Below, piece by piece: positions 12,463 to 24,465 of a DNA stretch of 64,000 bases (its first letter is position 1; each line of letters opens with the position of its first letter). Source of the stretch: Pyronema omphalodes. Its lineage: Eukaryota; Ascomycota; Pezizomycetes; Pezizales; Pyronemataceae. The notes beneath the pieces are model-generated. The model made no database searches, had not been told where the DNA came from, and saw only the letters and a list, made by a program, of their open reading frames with translations. Both the position numbers and the translations under genes were made by a program. The stretch covers positions 1 to 64,000 of the forward strand of contig JAJJXM010000058.1 of assembly GCA_024516155.1 (NCBI GenBank). The letters run 5' to 3'.

Positions 12463-12569
12463 ATCACCATCACCATCACCATCACCATCACCATCACCAT
12501 CACCATCACCATCACCATCACCATCACCATCACCATCACCATCACCATCACCATCACCATCACCATCAC
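12463..12569. repeat. Near-perfect (ATCACC)n hexamer array, about 18 copies
   Basis: About 107 bp of pure ATCACC repeat. The minus strand reads as an alternating Gly-Asp open frame, but this is only the repeat being translated; there is no gene context. Confidence 0.9.
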
Positions 12570-13030
12570 ATATCACCATCCCATATATATCTTTTATATC
12601 AAGTAAAGAAAAAAAAAAAAAACTCCAAATCCATAAACGGTAACTAAAATACCACAATCCCACAATCCCACAAGCCATAAGCCAACACAAAAGAAAAAAA
12701 GAAAAAAAAAAGAAAGTAGTGCATTCTATAGCTATATATCATATCATATCATATCATATCATATCATTGCATTCATAAGAATAAGAATAAGAATAAGAGT
12801 ATGAGTAAGAATAAGAATAAGAAGAGTAAAGGTTACTTTTTTTTTTTGCATCATCTCGCCCTGCTCCGCTTCGCCTTGCTCCGCCTCGCCTTGCTACGCT
12901 TCGGCTTTTTCTGATAAAGTCTTCATGTTCACATCTTTTTCTCTGATTTTTTTACGCTTATTTTAGCAGAATATACACACTCTCTCCTCAATATACACAC
13001 ACTCTCTCTCACGCAGACTCTCCCCAACGA

Positions 13031-13047
13031 CCCCCCCCCCCCCCCCC
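13031..13047. repeat. 17-bp C homopolymer
   Basis: A pure C-run directly 3' of the trehalose-synthase subunit gene; likely length-variable and error-prone in sequencing. Confidence 0.8.
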
Positions 13048-13067
13048 GCGTCTTCTCGTCATGGTAG

Positions 13068-16000
13068 TTACGTCGCCTCATTAACCGAGATATGGGCCAA
13101 CTTCTGCAGCGCAGTAACAACACCTAACACATCATTAGCACAGCAACCAAGCCCAACAAGCAAACAATAAAACTTACCCGCAACACCATTAGTCGTAGCC
13201 TTAGCCTGAGTATGACCGGTGCCGACTCTAACCGTAACCACCTCTCTCTTATTCACCGTTTCATTCTCCTGGCCCTCCTCAACCCTTAGGCCATTAGCCC
13301 ATTCAAAGACGCCCTCATCATCTCTTCCACTTCCAGCCACTAGTATCCAATCCACAATCCATTTTCTCTCCTGCATATGTTCCAACACCAGTCTACATGC
13401 GTTCACCTTATTCCATCTCTTACATTCCACGAGAAGGCCTCCGGTGACAGGTATAGCATGTACATCGAACGATTCACAGGAGCCGTTGACATGGTTTGCG
13501 CAATCGCCGGCTTGTCGTTGAGCTGCGGCTTTATCTTCCGCTTTTTCGAGGTGCCAGATGAAGCTACAGCTTCGTTCTTCGATCCAGGTTCCGGGAGTAC
13601 GCTCGACGTAGTAGTCTAGGATATCTCTGACGCTGCTTTTCCATGGTAGTTCAGGGTCTGCTAAGCGGATCCATTCTTCTTTACCGAAAGGTCTTAGGAA
13701 GCAACCACCTTCTGCAAGTAATCCGACACCGGGAACACGTAGAAAGATTTGTTCCAAGTTCTGGACAGTGCGGGAGGACATGATGTAGACGACGTTGGTA
13801 GGGTCCTCCATGAGATCATTGACAGTATCCATGATCCTCTGAGGACTGGTGACAACTGTGCTCGACGAGCTACCCCAGGAAACTAGAGTACCTTCGTATT
13901 GCAAGAAAAACACCTTCTTTCTAGCGGCCAAGTATTGTTCTGCCAATACTTTTGCGGATAAACGAGGAATATGTGTGCTTCCGCATCGTTGCTGCTCTTC
14001 CCAGGCGTCGTCAAGCTTGGATAGAAACTCGGAGAACCAGTGGGCGGCAGTGTGACCTATCACTCGTGCGTAAAGCTTTTTCCAGCGTTCTTCTTTCTCT
14101 TGAGGTGACATGGTCAAGGCTTTCTCAAGAGCCCGAGCACACATGGAATGGTCCCAGGGGTTGACGGAGATTTCTGCACCGCCAAAGATTGCTGCGGATC
14201 CGGTGAACTCGGAAAGGATCAAAGGTGCATGGTGTTTATCTTGGAGGTAGACAAATTCGTGGGAAGTGAGGTTCATTCCATCTCGTAAAGAGGTGACAAC
14301 CAATGCGTCGGCGATTTGTAACAAGGCGATGTATTGGTGGTAGGTTATGTCTTGGTGGAGGTAGACTACGGGCTGGTAGTCAAGGGTGCTATAGGCGCAG
14401 TTGATGCGGGTGACGATGTCGGAAACTGTTGATTGAGATTCGATGATTGAGGTGGTGGTTAGGGCAACCTGGATGAGAACAACTTTTCCGACCCATTGAG
14501 GGTTCTTTTTGAGGAACAACTCAAAGGCTAGGAGCTTCTGTTTGACTCCACGGACTCCGTCAAGCTTGTCACGAGCTACCAAGAGCTTCTTTCCAGCGTA
14601 ACGCTGCTGGAGTTGTTCGGTCCAGTTGGTTACTTCCTGCTCCTTCCGCTTTTCGGCAAGCTGGATAGGGTCGATTCCTATGGGAAGGGTGACGACGTTT
14701 ACCAAGCGGGAGTCCAATAAGACGCCGTTTTCTTGGACCTCGACGTTCAATAACCGGCTGCAAGTTTGGAGGAAATGACGGACGTATTCTTCAGTTTGGA
14801 AACCGACCATTGTGGCACCGAGGATTCCCGCGAGGAGCTTTTCACGGTGGGCAAGGCATCGGAAAATCTCCGAAGAGGGGAAACCGACGTGGAGAAAGAA
14901 ACCGATACGAGCATCAGGACCAAGGGCGTCCCGGACCATCTTAGGGACTAGGAGCAGGTGGTAGTCGTTGACCCACACTGTGTCGCCCTTCTTATAGTCT
15001 TTGATGATGACATCGGCGATGGAGCGGTTAAGAGCTTCAAAGTATTGCCAGGAGTGGTCGAGGAATGCTCTGGGCGGGAATTAGAATCACATAACATCTG
15101 GTTTAGTAAAATAATTACTCACTTGCTCTTGGGGTGATCGGGGATGAGGTAGTGGAATACCGGCCACAAAACCTGTAAAATATTAGAATTGCTGCAAGTC
15201 GTACCATTGATGGACAGACAAACCTCTTTACAATAATGGTTGTAATGACCGTCAAAATCCGCATTACTAGTGTAAGCAACCAAACAATTATGGTCTTCTC
15301 TTAATCTTCCCTCAATAGCGACTTTCGTAGCCTCGTCAAGGGTGTCTGTTCCGAAACCCAGCGTTCCAACATAAACCTTCTCTGACGGATCCTCAGATGC
15401 CTCCACTGCATTCTTAAGTCCTCCATTTCCAAAGTCCGTCTTTTCAATAGTCCAATCTTCCTGTTCCTGCTGAGAGAATATCGAAGCACCCGAAGCAGCG
15501 GACGACCTGCGTCTAGAAGATCGCGTTGCGGGTGCCATTTTCTCTGTTACTGGAATATCAAAGTATCCACGTCCTGCGAGGAAACCGGGGGTTCCATTGT
15601 CTCCAGAAGCAAGAAATGGTGTAGCTTTTGGACGTGCTACCGGGATTGTAGGCATCCGGCGTATTGAAGGGTCACTTGGGGAGCCCAAGGCAATAGAGTT
15701 CATGTTTGGAACGCGAAAGAACAGTTCCTCCGCCGTTGCGGACGTAGGAGTTAACGGTGGGGTTGGACTTGTCGCGATATTTCCGTGGCCCAGTGACTCG
15801 AGCAAGTTTGGCATGGGCGTTGCAATCGGCTCGCCATATGGGGTTTTCGCGATATCATTGCGAAGGGTGGATAGAGTTAATTGTGGTACATTGGCGCGGG
15901 TTTCGGAAATCGGTGGTGGTAGAGAACGACCGGACAAACTCTTTGAGGAACTTGGACGGGATTCTTTTGAACGGAATTGTACCGTGTATGGTAGATGACT

Positions 16001-16112
16001 GTTGCGGTGGTTGTTAACGCGAATTCTGATGACATCACCGCGACTCCCCAAAACTCAATAAAAATAAAATAAAAACTCACAGGGCTGCTACAAATGTGGT
16101 ACCCGTCGACAT
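13068..16112 (-). CDS. tsl1: Trehalose synthase complex regulatory subunit (Tsl1/Tps3 type)
   Basis: Five exons on the minus strand: 16112-16081, 15998-15224, 15172-15123, 15069-13178 and 13123-13068, giving 934 residues. The start MSTGTTFVAALHLPYTVQF matches the N-terminal strand of the family. A Ser/Pro-rich regulatory linker follows (residues about 20-185), then the GT20 glycosyltransferase domain (NHYCKEVLWPVFHY, VWVNDYHLLLVP, GFFLHVGFPSSEIFR, DGMNLTSHEF) and a trehalose-phosphatase-like C-terminal domain. Both domains look catalytically altered: the usual DRLDY-x-KG reads DKLDGVRG, and the phosphatase nucleophile motif DxDGT reads LQYEGT. That is expected for the large non-catalytic subunit that holds Tps1 and Tps2 together and regulates trehalose synthesis in the cytosol. 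The last intron (13124-13177, 54 bp) is a multiple of three and stop-free, so its retention would keep the frame. Confidence 0.93.
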
Positions 16113-16680
16113 GTTGGCGGTTCTAATGGCTTGTCTGTAATTACTGGTCTCTGATCCGAAATATCAAAACGAGTTGGAATAAAAACTCGGATGACTCTGG
16201 CGGTGGTATGAATGCAACAGAGAGGAGAGATGATGGTTCAGCGGGAAGGCGGGGTTTCTATCTTGGATTCGGTTTGTTCCTTGGCTCCTAGTGCTTGACC
16301 GGCGTAGTTATTTTCGGTATTTCGATGCTTGCAGGCTGGACCTGGTTTGAGATTCTGACTGGGGTGTAGCGATAGCAGACGGGAAGGAGAAGATAGCGTT
16401 GGCCTCTGGGGCTCCTTTGGAGAGCGATTTCCATCTGTCAGACAGGGAGAGGGTCGAAATCAGAAGGATATGGACAGGGGTATATTAATGATGTGAGCTC
16501 TAATGATTTTCAGTTCGCTATGATATATTGGTGGTTGCGCGTGTTTGGAAATTGTTGGATCTGCATCGCAAAGACAAAGACGAATGGGAAACTGGGGCTG
16601 GGGTGTGTGGGATACTTTTGGGATCAGCGGGTCCCGGTGTGGCTGATCTACGGGGGAGGGGGGGGGAGGGGGGAGGGGAA

Positions 16681-16746
16681 TGATGAGCTTGGGAATGATG
16701 AGCTTGGGAATGATGGGCTTGGGAAAGATGGGCTTGGGAAAGATGG
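16681..16746. repeat. 15-bp minisatellite (TGATGAGCTTGGGAA)
   Basis: About four and a half copies with A/G variation (TGATGAGCTTGGGAA, TGATGGGCTTGGGAA), preceded by a GGGGGAGG-rich tract. Located about 570 bp upstream of the trehalose-synthase subunit start. Confidence 0.75.
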
Positions 16747-18052
16747 GAAGCCTGGGATGCTCTGGTGTGAAGCGGGGGGATTGCCAAGTGTGGCTGCTGT
16801 TAGCTGGTTGTGGTTAACCATCACGAAAACCAGGCGGTGGTTACGCTGACGTAGTTGCCTTGGCTTCAATCCCGATAGCCGCAAACCCCCAAGACCAGAA
16901 ACAACGACAACAGCCCGTCACCATGATCCATTCATCTGCAACACCCAGCAACCAAAAAAAGAGAAGCAGAATTCCATCCCTGTCAGACACTACGAAAGAC
17001 AGCCTTGGAATGGGATAGTGCGTGGCGGATAACGCTTCCGTTATCGACAGACATCGCGATGAGAAATGGATATCAAGCCGGTTACGACAACTTACACAAG
17101 AGAGGGAGGAGAAGGAATATCATCACACATGCTTAGGGGTTGATTATGAAAACAGCTGTTTGAGGGGGAATAACGGAAGAGAGTGGCGTGGAAGAGAGTG
17201 TTTTCTGACACTTTTTCATTATTAGGAACACGCAATTCAAAGTTCAAGGCTTGCAAACAAAACAGTCCAAATTGCTGTCTCTGCTCTGCTCTGCTCTTTG
17301 AAGATCTGTATGGCACCATAGAAGGATCGAGAACAGAGGATCGACATAAACAGCCACATGTCTGGCACCGGGTCATAATTCTTCCGCGAGAGAGGCATCG
17401 CATTGCATTCGTCTTGGCATGTTGTCTAGCCAGGGAGCCTGGGACCTGGGGCTGCGGGATGAGGTCGTCCCGGCAACAAGCGGGAACCAACAAACCAACG
17501 AACGAATAGAAGCTTCAGGAATCGTCTAACCTTAAAAAAAAAAAAAATGAAACTTCGCCCTCTATCCAAATCGAGAGCACGAAAGCATCGAAAGCGTTTC
17601 AAAGATATCATACGATCCTCAAGTTCAAGAAGTTCCACAAGAGACTATCGGTTTCTAAAGCTTATGGGAATTCTCGGAAAATCCGAAAGGTCCGAAGGTT
17701 GAAACTGCTTGAAAGTTAAAAGTTGAAAGTTGAAACAGGCAAACCGCAAACGAGCGTCTGTGGTTCTTTTGGCTTCTATGTATGTAGGCATGCTCTGAAT
17801 GGTGAGTTGTGTTGAGCTTGCCGAGCTTGCTACCCCCTCCCTGGTTAAAACCGTCTTCTACACATGGTGACCGTATGACATCGGTTTCAACTTTCAACCA
17901 TAGCAGAAGCCTGGAAATCTATGGTGTTGGTATTAAACAGCCTAGATCTGCTGACTACCATTCGACGTTACTGATCATAACTCCCGTGCTGCGTGCGGCA
18001 TGCGCACGGTCTTCAGCGTATAGTGCACCATATGGGTACGGTAGCCGCGTAG

Positions 18053-18088
18053 GAAGCCACCGAAGCCACCGAAGCCACCGAAGCTACC
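18053..18088. repeat. GAAGCCACC 9-bp array (4 copies)
   Basis: Four head-to-tail copies, the last with one change. Intergenic. Confidence 0.7.
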
Positions 18089-18504
18089 GAAAGTCCGAAA
18101 CCTTATTTGAACATCTCGGGTCTCTTTCCCACAACACAGAAAACCAAATCGCCGACCATATTTAGAGGATGATAGAGAAAATAGTGATTGAGAGAAATTT
18201 CTAAACTTACCAAAAAGATATACAGATATGTAGAGATACAAATACCTACCTGCAACCTACACTTTACGTTTCATCTTTCATCCCGTCGTTTCTATGCTAT
18301 GGTACATACAGGGCACCTACATATATCATCCGTTGCTGTAACGGGTTTGTACTTACGGGGGTGCTGCCCGATTAACCCAATTAACCCGGTGAACCCCGGT
18401 GAACCTAACCGATTCTACCGATGACGTCGGGTGTAGGCATGGCATCTAGCATGGCAATAATCAAGGCAGTGAACATAAGGCAAGAAGGCAGCGAGGCAGC
18501 GAGA

Positions 18505-18560
18505 CATCAAAGCATCAAAGCATCAAAGCATCAAGGCATCAAAGCATCAAAACATCAAGA
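18505..18560. repeat. CATCAAAG octamer array (7 copies)
   Basis: Seven consecutive 8-bp units, three of them with one change at the last positions. Confidence 0.8.
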
Positions 18561-19436
18561 TTCCATGCACTGTATCGTACCTCAGCGTGCGTTGTGCATC
18601 GTGCAAATTTACCTATCTTGTCACCTGTGTATATTATATACATGTAAGTTATAATCGATAATCCTTTTGTTTTTTTTTTTTTTTTCTTTTTATTGTTCTA
18701 CCTTGCAGTAAAACGAAATAAAATTGAAATTCCAGAAAAGAAAAGTAGGATGTTATGAATTATAATGATGATGAAGGAAGAATTGATTCGAGGGATGCTT
18801 TTTGGGAAAGTCGAGTGATGGTTTTGTTTTTTTTAGCTTGTGATTGGTGGAATGAATGAGCGTGGTTTATATAGGGATTTTTACTGTAATCAGTGAAATT
18901 AAAATTCACCATCACATTGAGATATCATATCGGCGGGTTATATCGGCGGGTTATATCATGCCTTAACTTATCTTATCGATAACCAGACTTCTGATAACCA
19001 GACTTCTGATAACCAGACTCCTAAAACCTCCTAAACCCTCGTAAACCGGTATTGACGACGACGACGATGATGATGATGGGTATCAACCCTCATTTCCAAG
19101 CCTCCCATCCCACATCCCTCATTTCCAAGCCTCCATCCCTCATCCCATCCTCATCCATATATCCACATAACAAGTTTCCTCATTCCCCATCCCTCATCAT
19201 CCCTCATCATCCCTCATCATACCGCCAACCGTCAACCGTTAACCGTCACCTGTAACCATCTTATGTAGCATCCATTAACCCATCAACCCATCAACCGTGA
19301 AGAATTATTTCTCATATAAGTTAAGTTAAGTACTAAGCATGATAATTGTACCCTTGTACCCTTGAACCGATGGTTGCTCTTTTTTCCTTTCTTTTTTTTG
19401 ATTTTTTGATTTCTTTTTTTTTTTTTTTTTTTTGGC

Positions 19437-19498
19437 GGGGGGCAAGGGGCAAGGGGCAAGGGGCAAGGGGCAAGGGGCAAGGGGCAAGGGGCAAGGGG
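19437..19498 (+). repeat. (GGGGCAA)n array, G-quadruplex-prone
   Basis: Eight GGGGCAA units plus a terminal GGGG give nine G-tracts of four or more bases, each separated by the three bases CAA. It directly follows a long T-run. This meets the simple G3+N1-7 rule for quadruplex formation several times over on the plus strand. It lies about 730 bp upstream of the start of the LPEF-motif gene. Confidence 0.85.
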
Positions 19499-20224
19499 TC
19501 TTCGCTAACACTTTGATAGGGCTTTGATAGGGCTTTGAGAAATTTTTGAGAAAAGAAAATTTGCGGGCCGGGAAGCAGTAGTAACGACGTATCGAGTATT
19601 AGGTATCAAGAAAACAAGTAGATAAACAACTAACCAAGCGAAAACAGATACTAAATCAAAACGGGCCAAACGGAACAAACGGGCTAAACGGGCTAAACGG
19701 AAAGAAATACTAACAAAAAAAAAGAAGAGAAAAAAAAAATTCCAAACCATCAAACATCAAACTAACGGAAAGAAATACTAACAAAAAAATCCAAACATCG
19801 AACCAACGGATCAAACGGATAAAACGGAAACAAAATAAAAAATACAATATACAAAATACAATATACATCCCCTTTCTTTCCTGGAAGTTTCTTTTTTTTT
19901 CTTTTCACTTTTCCTCTTCTTCCTCTTCTTACTCTTCTTCCTCTTTTATTGAAGGATATATATTATATTATATCTTTGTTTATTATTATTTTTTTTCTTC
20001 TTTCCCTTCTTGGAAGCTAGGTACAAGCAACTCTAAATACCAGGAATATATTTAAAGATTCGAATACCAGGAACACCACGACCTTTGAATCCTTGGAATA
20101 TTATCATCACCAACCTCTCTCCCCCCCACTCCCCTCCCCTCCCCCCCAAAAAAAGAATACCGCGGTCCAACCGCACCCCCTTCCCATTTACAATTTCCTC
20201 TCCTCACAACCAGCAACCGCAATA

Positions 20225-23200
20225 ATGCTTACAACCCTCGCTACAAACCTCGGCATAAGCGCTCCCCACACCTCAAACTCACCCTCCCCCTCCCCCTCAC
20301 CCTCCCGCCACAAATCCAGAATCCCAACTAGATCCTCATCCTATATCCGTGGTGCGGGGCCGGTTTATACTTATACCCGGGGATCGTACCGGGATATTGG
20401 AGTGGATAGATGCGATAGGGGGGTTTCTAGAGGACGACAGAGGGGTGTTGGAACTGGTGATAGGGGTGGGCATAGGGATGGGGATAGGGATGGGCATAGT
20501 GATAAGGATAGGGATATGGAGAGGGATAGGGATATGAGAAGAGAGGGAATGGTTGATGGTGCGACGCAGACAGGTTCTGAAATCCTGAAAGCGGAGGGGA
20601 TAAGGAGTGGTAGGGAAGACAGGATGAAGAAGATTGAGAAAAATGAAAGGACTATATTGCCCTCGGGAATACCGACTTGTGGGAGTTGTGCAGGAACTGG
20701 AGTGGATCGGGATTTTAATCCTCAGGTAGGTTGTGTTTGTTGTGTTTGTTTGGTTGTTTTGATATTGTTGGGTTTGTGCTTATGGGGTTGGGTTATGGGT
20801 TGGGGTATGGGTATGGGTATGCTTGTATGCCGGTAACCTTATTTCAACATCATATATCACCCCTTAGCAAGCGATGCTTGGACCCGATATCGCGATACTC
20901 CGATACCCGCTGTAGTTGGTAGCTGGTACCTGGTACCTGCATATTCTTATTCCTATTCTTATTCTTATTCTTATTTTATTTCGCTACCATAACCCCCACT
21001 CCCTTTCTCCAAGATATATCCAAACTCAACCCAAAACTAACCTCTCGGCTATCTCTAGATCCACCTTTCCCCCGCCTCCGCCGCTCACCACGCCGCCAGC
21101 ACCCACACCCCAATCCAAATCTGGACACCCTCCAAGACCTCCACAGCCGCTTCTGCAGCCGCATTACTTGCCCATTCCTCCCATTCTCCATCCCGGAATC
21201 CACACCATGATGCCAATAGCATCACCAATCTCAACGATGACAATAACTGGCCATTAAAATCCGCACTTCACGCCCACCATCATCACGGTCCACAGCATCA
21301 TCATCATCATCATCATCAGCAGGGACAAAACCAGCATATCCACCCCAACCGACGCCGCAGAGCAGATTCCGAACCCCCCACCACAACAACCCGAAAACGT
21401 GATTCCGGCTTCATTTCCGGACCAGATGATGAAGTTTCCAAGGACGATATATTAAGTGCCGCAACCGCTGCCCTGAGAAACGCTAACGCCCGACCTAGTA
21501 CCGGGGACTTACAGCCTCCGGAAATTAGAGGGAGGACAAAAAGGAATTACCATGGCGATATTCATGAGGCTGCTAGACAACAGGCTGAGGCTAGGTTAAT
21601 GCGTATTGGATACAGCGTAACAGGACCTGGGATGGAAGAAATGGAATTAAGGGAGGAGAAAAGGAAGAAGGGGGTACAGGCGCAGTTACTACTGGCTCAG
21701 GCTAGGAAAAATGTTGAGGAGTCGATGCAGAGACAGGATCGGGAGATTGCGGATCGGGGGATTAGGAGGGAGATATTGATTGATGAGCAGCAGAATGGGA
21801 GGGGTCAGAGGAGGCTTAGGAGTAGTAGTTCGGATCCCAGTCTAAGGAGAGGAGGGTTTGGGGGTAGAAGAGATAGGGATAGGGAGAGTTTAAAGGGTGG
21901 ACATATTGATATTGGTGGTGGTGGGAAGATTGATCAGAGAAGATTGGAAATGATTGCGGCGGAAAAGGTTAGGGAGAATTTAAGGGACATTGATGAGAAA
22001 GCTGCGGAGTTGGAGTGGCAGAGGAGAAGGATTTTTGAGGAGAAGGAACGGAGACAGATGATGAGGGTTAGGGAGAAGGAATTGAGGAGGCAGAGGAAGA
22101 GGGAGAGGAAAGGTTGGTGATTGGTTATGCAAGCTTATTGGGGTTTGGCTAATGTTAAAAATAGAGAATAAGAGAAGGGAGAAATTGATGAGTGATGGAT
22201 CCTCTTTGAGCTCTATGAGCTCGATCAGCTCAATTTCTGAGAGTTCCATTGGTTCTAAGAAGGGGAAAAAGCTGGGGCTATTTAGAAGAGGTATGTCATC
22301 TCCCTCATCCATATTATGTATCCCATTTCCAATCTATCCTTTATCCAAACACCTTCAATATCCCCAACCTCAAAACTATACTCACACCCCCTAGGCTCCC
22401 GTAAATCCCCTCTCCGCAACTCCTCCTCCATGTCTTCCCTCTCTTCAGATCACGAGCCCGAAATTCTAGAGCCCAACACTCCCCGCAACCGTCGTTTCTC
22501 CAGCGATGACGCCACGAGCACCCACCGCAAATCCACCTTCCTCTCTCTTCTCTTCGGCCGAAACCGCCACAAATCTCCACACCGAAAACCCATCTTATCC
22601 TCTCCCGAAACCCAGCAAACCCATAAATCCAGCACCAACACCCCCCACCGCGGTAGTATTGGCAGTATCTTCTTCGATCACCATACCTCACAAAAACCCG
22701 CGAAAGAAGCGGATCCTAGCCTTGCCATCGAAGCCGCAAATGACCCTATCCAACCTCTTCCTATTCCCGCGCTGTCGGACTCTCGTCGTAGTACTGATTC
22801 AAGTCGGTCTTCGCATTATCATGATACTCATGAAACTCCCCAGACGCTAGACACACTTCCGGAAGTCGATGAAGCCGGGACAAATGGGCAAAATGAAATC
22901 ATAGTAGAAACAATAACCGAAACCCGGAAATCCACAACTGATTCCAGCGGAAAAGTTATCGAAAGCGAAACGGTTATAGAACGGGATTTGGATGTGCTTG
23001 ATTTACCCGAGTTTGCGAAGTTGCCGGAGTTTGGTGGTGAGGAAAGGGTTAGAGAAAGACGGGAAAGACGTGGGAAGGTGGGCAAATCAGTAGGGTTTGT
23101 GGAGGGGGATGTTTTGGATGTCGATACTACTTCTTCGACGGATTCGACGGATTCGACGGATTCGGATTCTGAGGAGGTACTCGACGAAACACACCAGCAA

Positions 23201-23785
23201 GAGGATAAAGAAAATAACCCCCTAGGTCTCCCCGAATTCGAGAAGAAACCGAAACCGAACCCCAAAAAGAAAACTCATAAGTCCAAGGGCAAGGGTAAAG
23301 GAAAAGCCCCAGCCATCGCTTCCTCCAGTAATGAAGCCTTCCAATCAACCGTACCAATTTCTAGCAAGAATCACGAACAATACGAACAATACAGCCAGTA
23401 CGGCCAATACACCGTAGGCCACGGCGGAGCTAAACCTGTCATGAAGGACCCTGTTGGTTCCAATCCTGTTGTTCCGAAACCTGTGGATCTAAGTACAGTC
23501 TACATGGGACTTCCCGAGTTTGCTGGTAAGAGCAGCACACCGATCAAGGATACTGGTACTGGTGCTTCGGCTGGGACTTCGGGGTACCTTGATTTACCGG
23601 AGTTCGGCGGCGGTAGTGGTGGGGTAAGAGATAAAGGTAAGGGAAAGGAAAAGGAAGTAGTTGAAACACCACCAGTACAGGTGGCTGATGAGAAATCTAA
23701 TTTCTTGACCCTACCGGAGTTTGGAGGACGTGAGAAGAGTAGTTTTGATAGTGGACGGGAAAGTAGGTTTACTGAAGGGTTGTAG
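20225..23785 (+). CDS. Large low-complexity protein with six LPEF motifs, function unknown
   Basis: Four exons: 20225-20725, 21059-22112, 22165-22290 and 22395-23785 (introns 333, 52 and 104 bp), giving 1023 residues. The later splices are well supported (RKRERKE-NKRREKL and LFRRG-SRKSP keep frame). The first intron is long and less certain: its acceptor was chosen because the frame leading to the conserved-looking exon 2 opens right after a TAG at 21056-21058. Exon 1 has Arg/Asp repeats from GGGATA/GGGATG-type DNA and a CxxC (TCGSCAG). Exon 2 has a poly-His run and a long charged helical region (about residues 350-515, with EEMELREEKRKKG and EKERRQMMRVREKELRR). The C-terminal 260 residues carry six LPEF motifs, mostly followed by A or GG. 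There are no membrane segments or enzyme motifs. I recognise no family; a scaffold or docking role is only an inference. Confidence 0.72.
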
Positions 23786-24465
23786 GTATTGATTGATGAT
23801 GAATGATTTATGATTTATGATGGATGATGGATGATGAATGATTGATGATTGGTTGGTTATTCGTTATATATGATAAATGTTTAATGTATTGTTTTTTTTT
23901 ATATATATATTTTGTTTGTTCAGTTTTGATAAGTTGCATAATCTGTTGATTTCGTGTACTGTATATAATCATTCGGTTACTATGATATAGTTGAATGCCA
24001 TTTGGAATTTGATTATATAAATTTTCCTTAAGAGTTTTATTATTTTTGGGTTGCATATCCCGTGGCTTGGCATGGATACACTAGTGTTTCATTCTGTGTG
24101 ATACTGTGATTTCTGTACCTGCATAGATATTGTTCACGTGTTTCACATTCATTAAAATTCAATTTGTGAAGGGTATACATTTAATTAAGCAACCGCAGCC
24201 GGAAGTTACTGTACAATTCTATGCCATAACCGTATAATCGAAAACATCAAAAAACCGGTCCCGTCTCTTCACTCCAAAAGAAAAAAAAACAAATACCAAA
24301 GGTCCAAAGAATAACGCCATTTTTATCCCATAATCATTAACCCCCCCCCCCCCCCCCCCACCCCTCGGAACAGCTAGTCCAAATAGGCCGTCACAGTCAT
24401 ATCTACCTCGCATTCATTTCTATTCCAGCAGTCTTGTGTTTGTATCATTACCGTGTCTCCCGTCG
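23786..24465. other. Convergent intergenic region (680 bp)
   Basis: The 3' flanks of two converging genes. It is AT-rich, with a degenerate ATGATGGATGATT repeat at 23800-23850 and a 19-bp C-run at 24341-24359. No gene seen. Confidence 0.7.
24341..24359. repeat. 19-bp C homopolymer
   Basis: A pure C-run in the convergent intergenic region. Confidence 0.8.

Larger units (their letters stand above)
9457..13067. other. 3.6-kb intergenic stretch with microsatellites and a hAT element
   Basis: No conserved gene is seen. The stretch holds C-runs near 10311-10350, an ACCCACGC-type array near 10541-10622, a hAT-type element at 11058-11808, and several hexamer and decamer arrays at 11929-12570 (listed separately). 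Both flanking genes end here (convergent), so no promoter is required. Confidence 0.6.
16113..20224. other. 4.1-kb shared promoter region with short repeats
   Basis: It lies between two divergently transcribed genes (trehalose-synthase subunit on -, LPEF-motif protein on +). No conserved coding segment is seen on either strand. It contains several short tandem arrays (listed separately), poly-T and poly-A runs near 18670, 19415 and 17535, and CT-rich DNA at 19870-19990 just upstream of the plus-strand gene, as is common in fungal promoters. Confidence 0.6.

Noticed and set aside
12403..12690. Minus-strand frame coding for alternating Gly-Asp residues
   Set aside because: It is only the ATCACC hexamer array read in frame; no gene structure around it.
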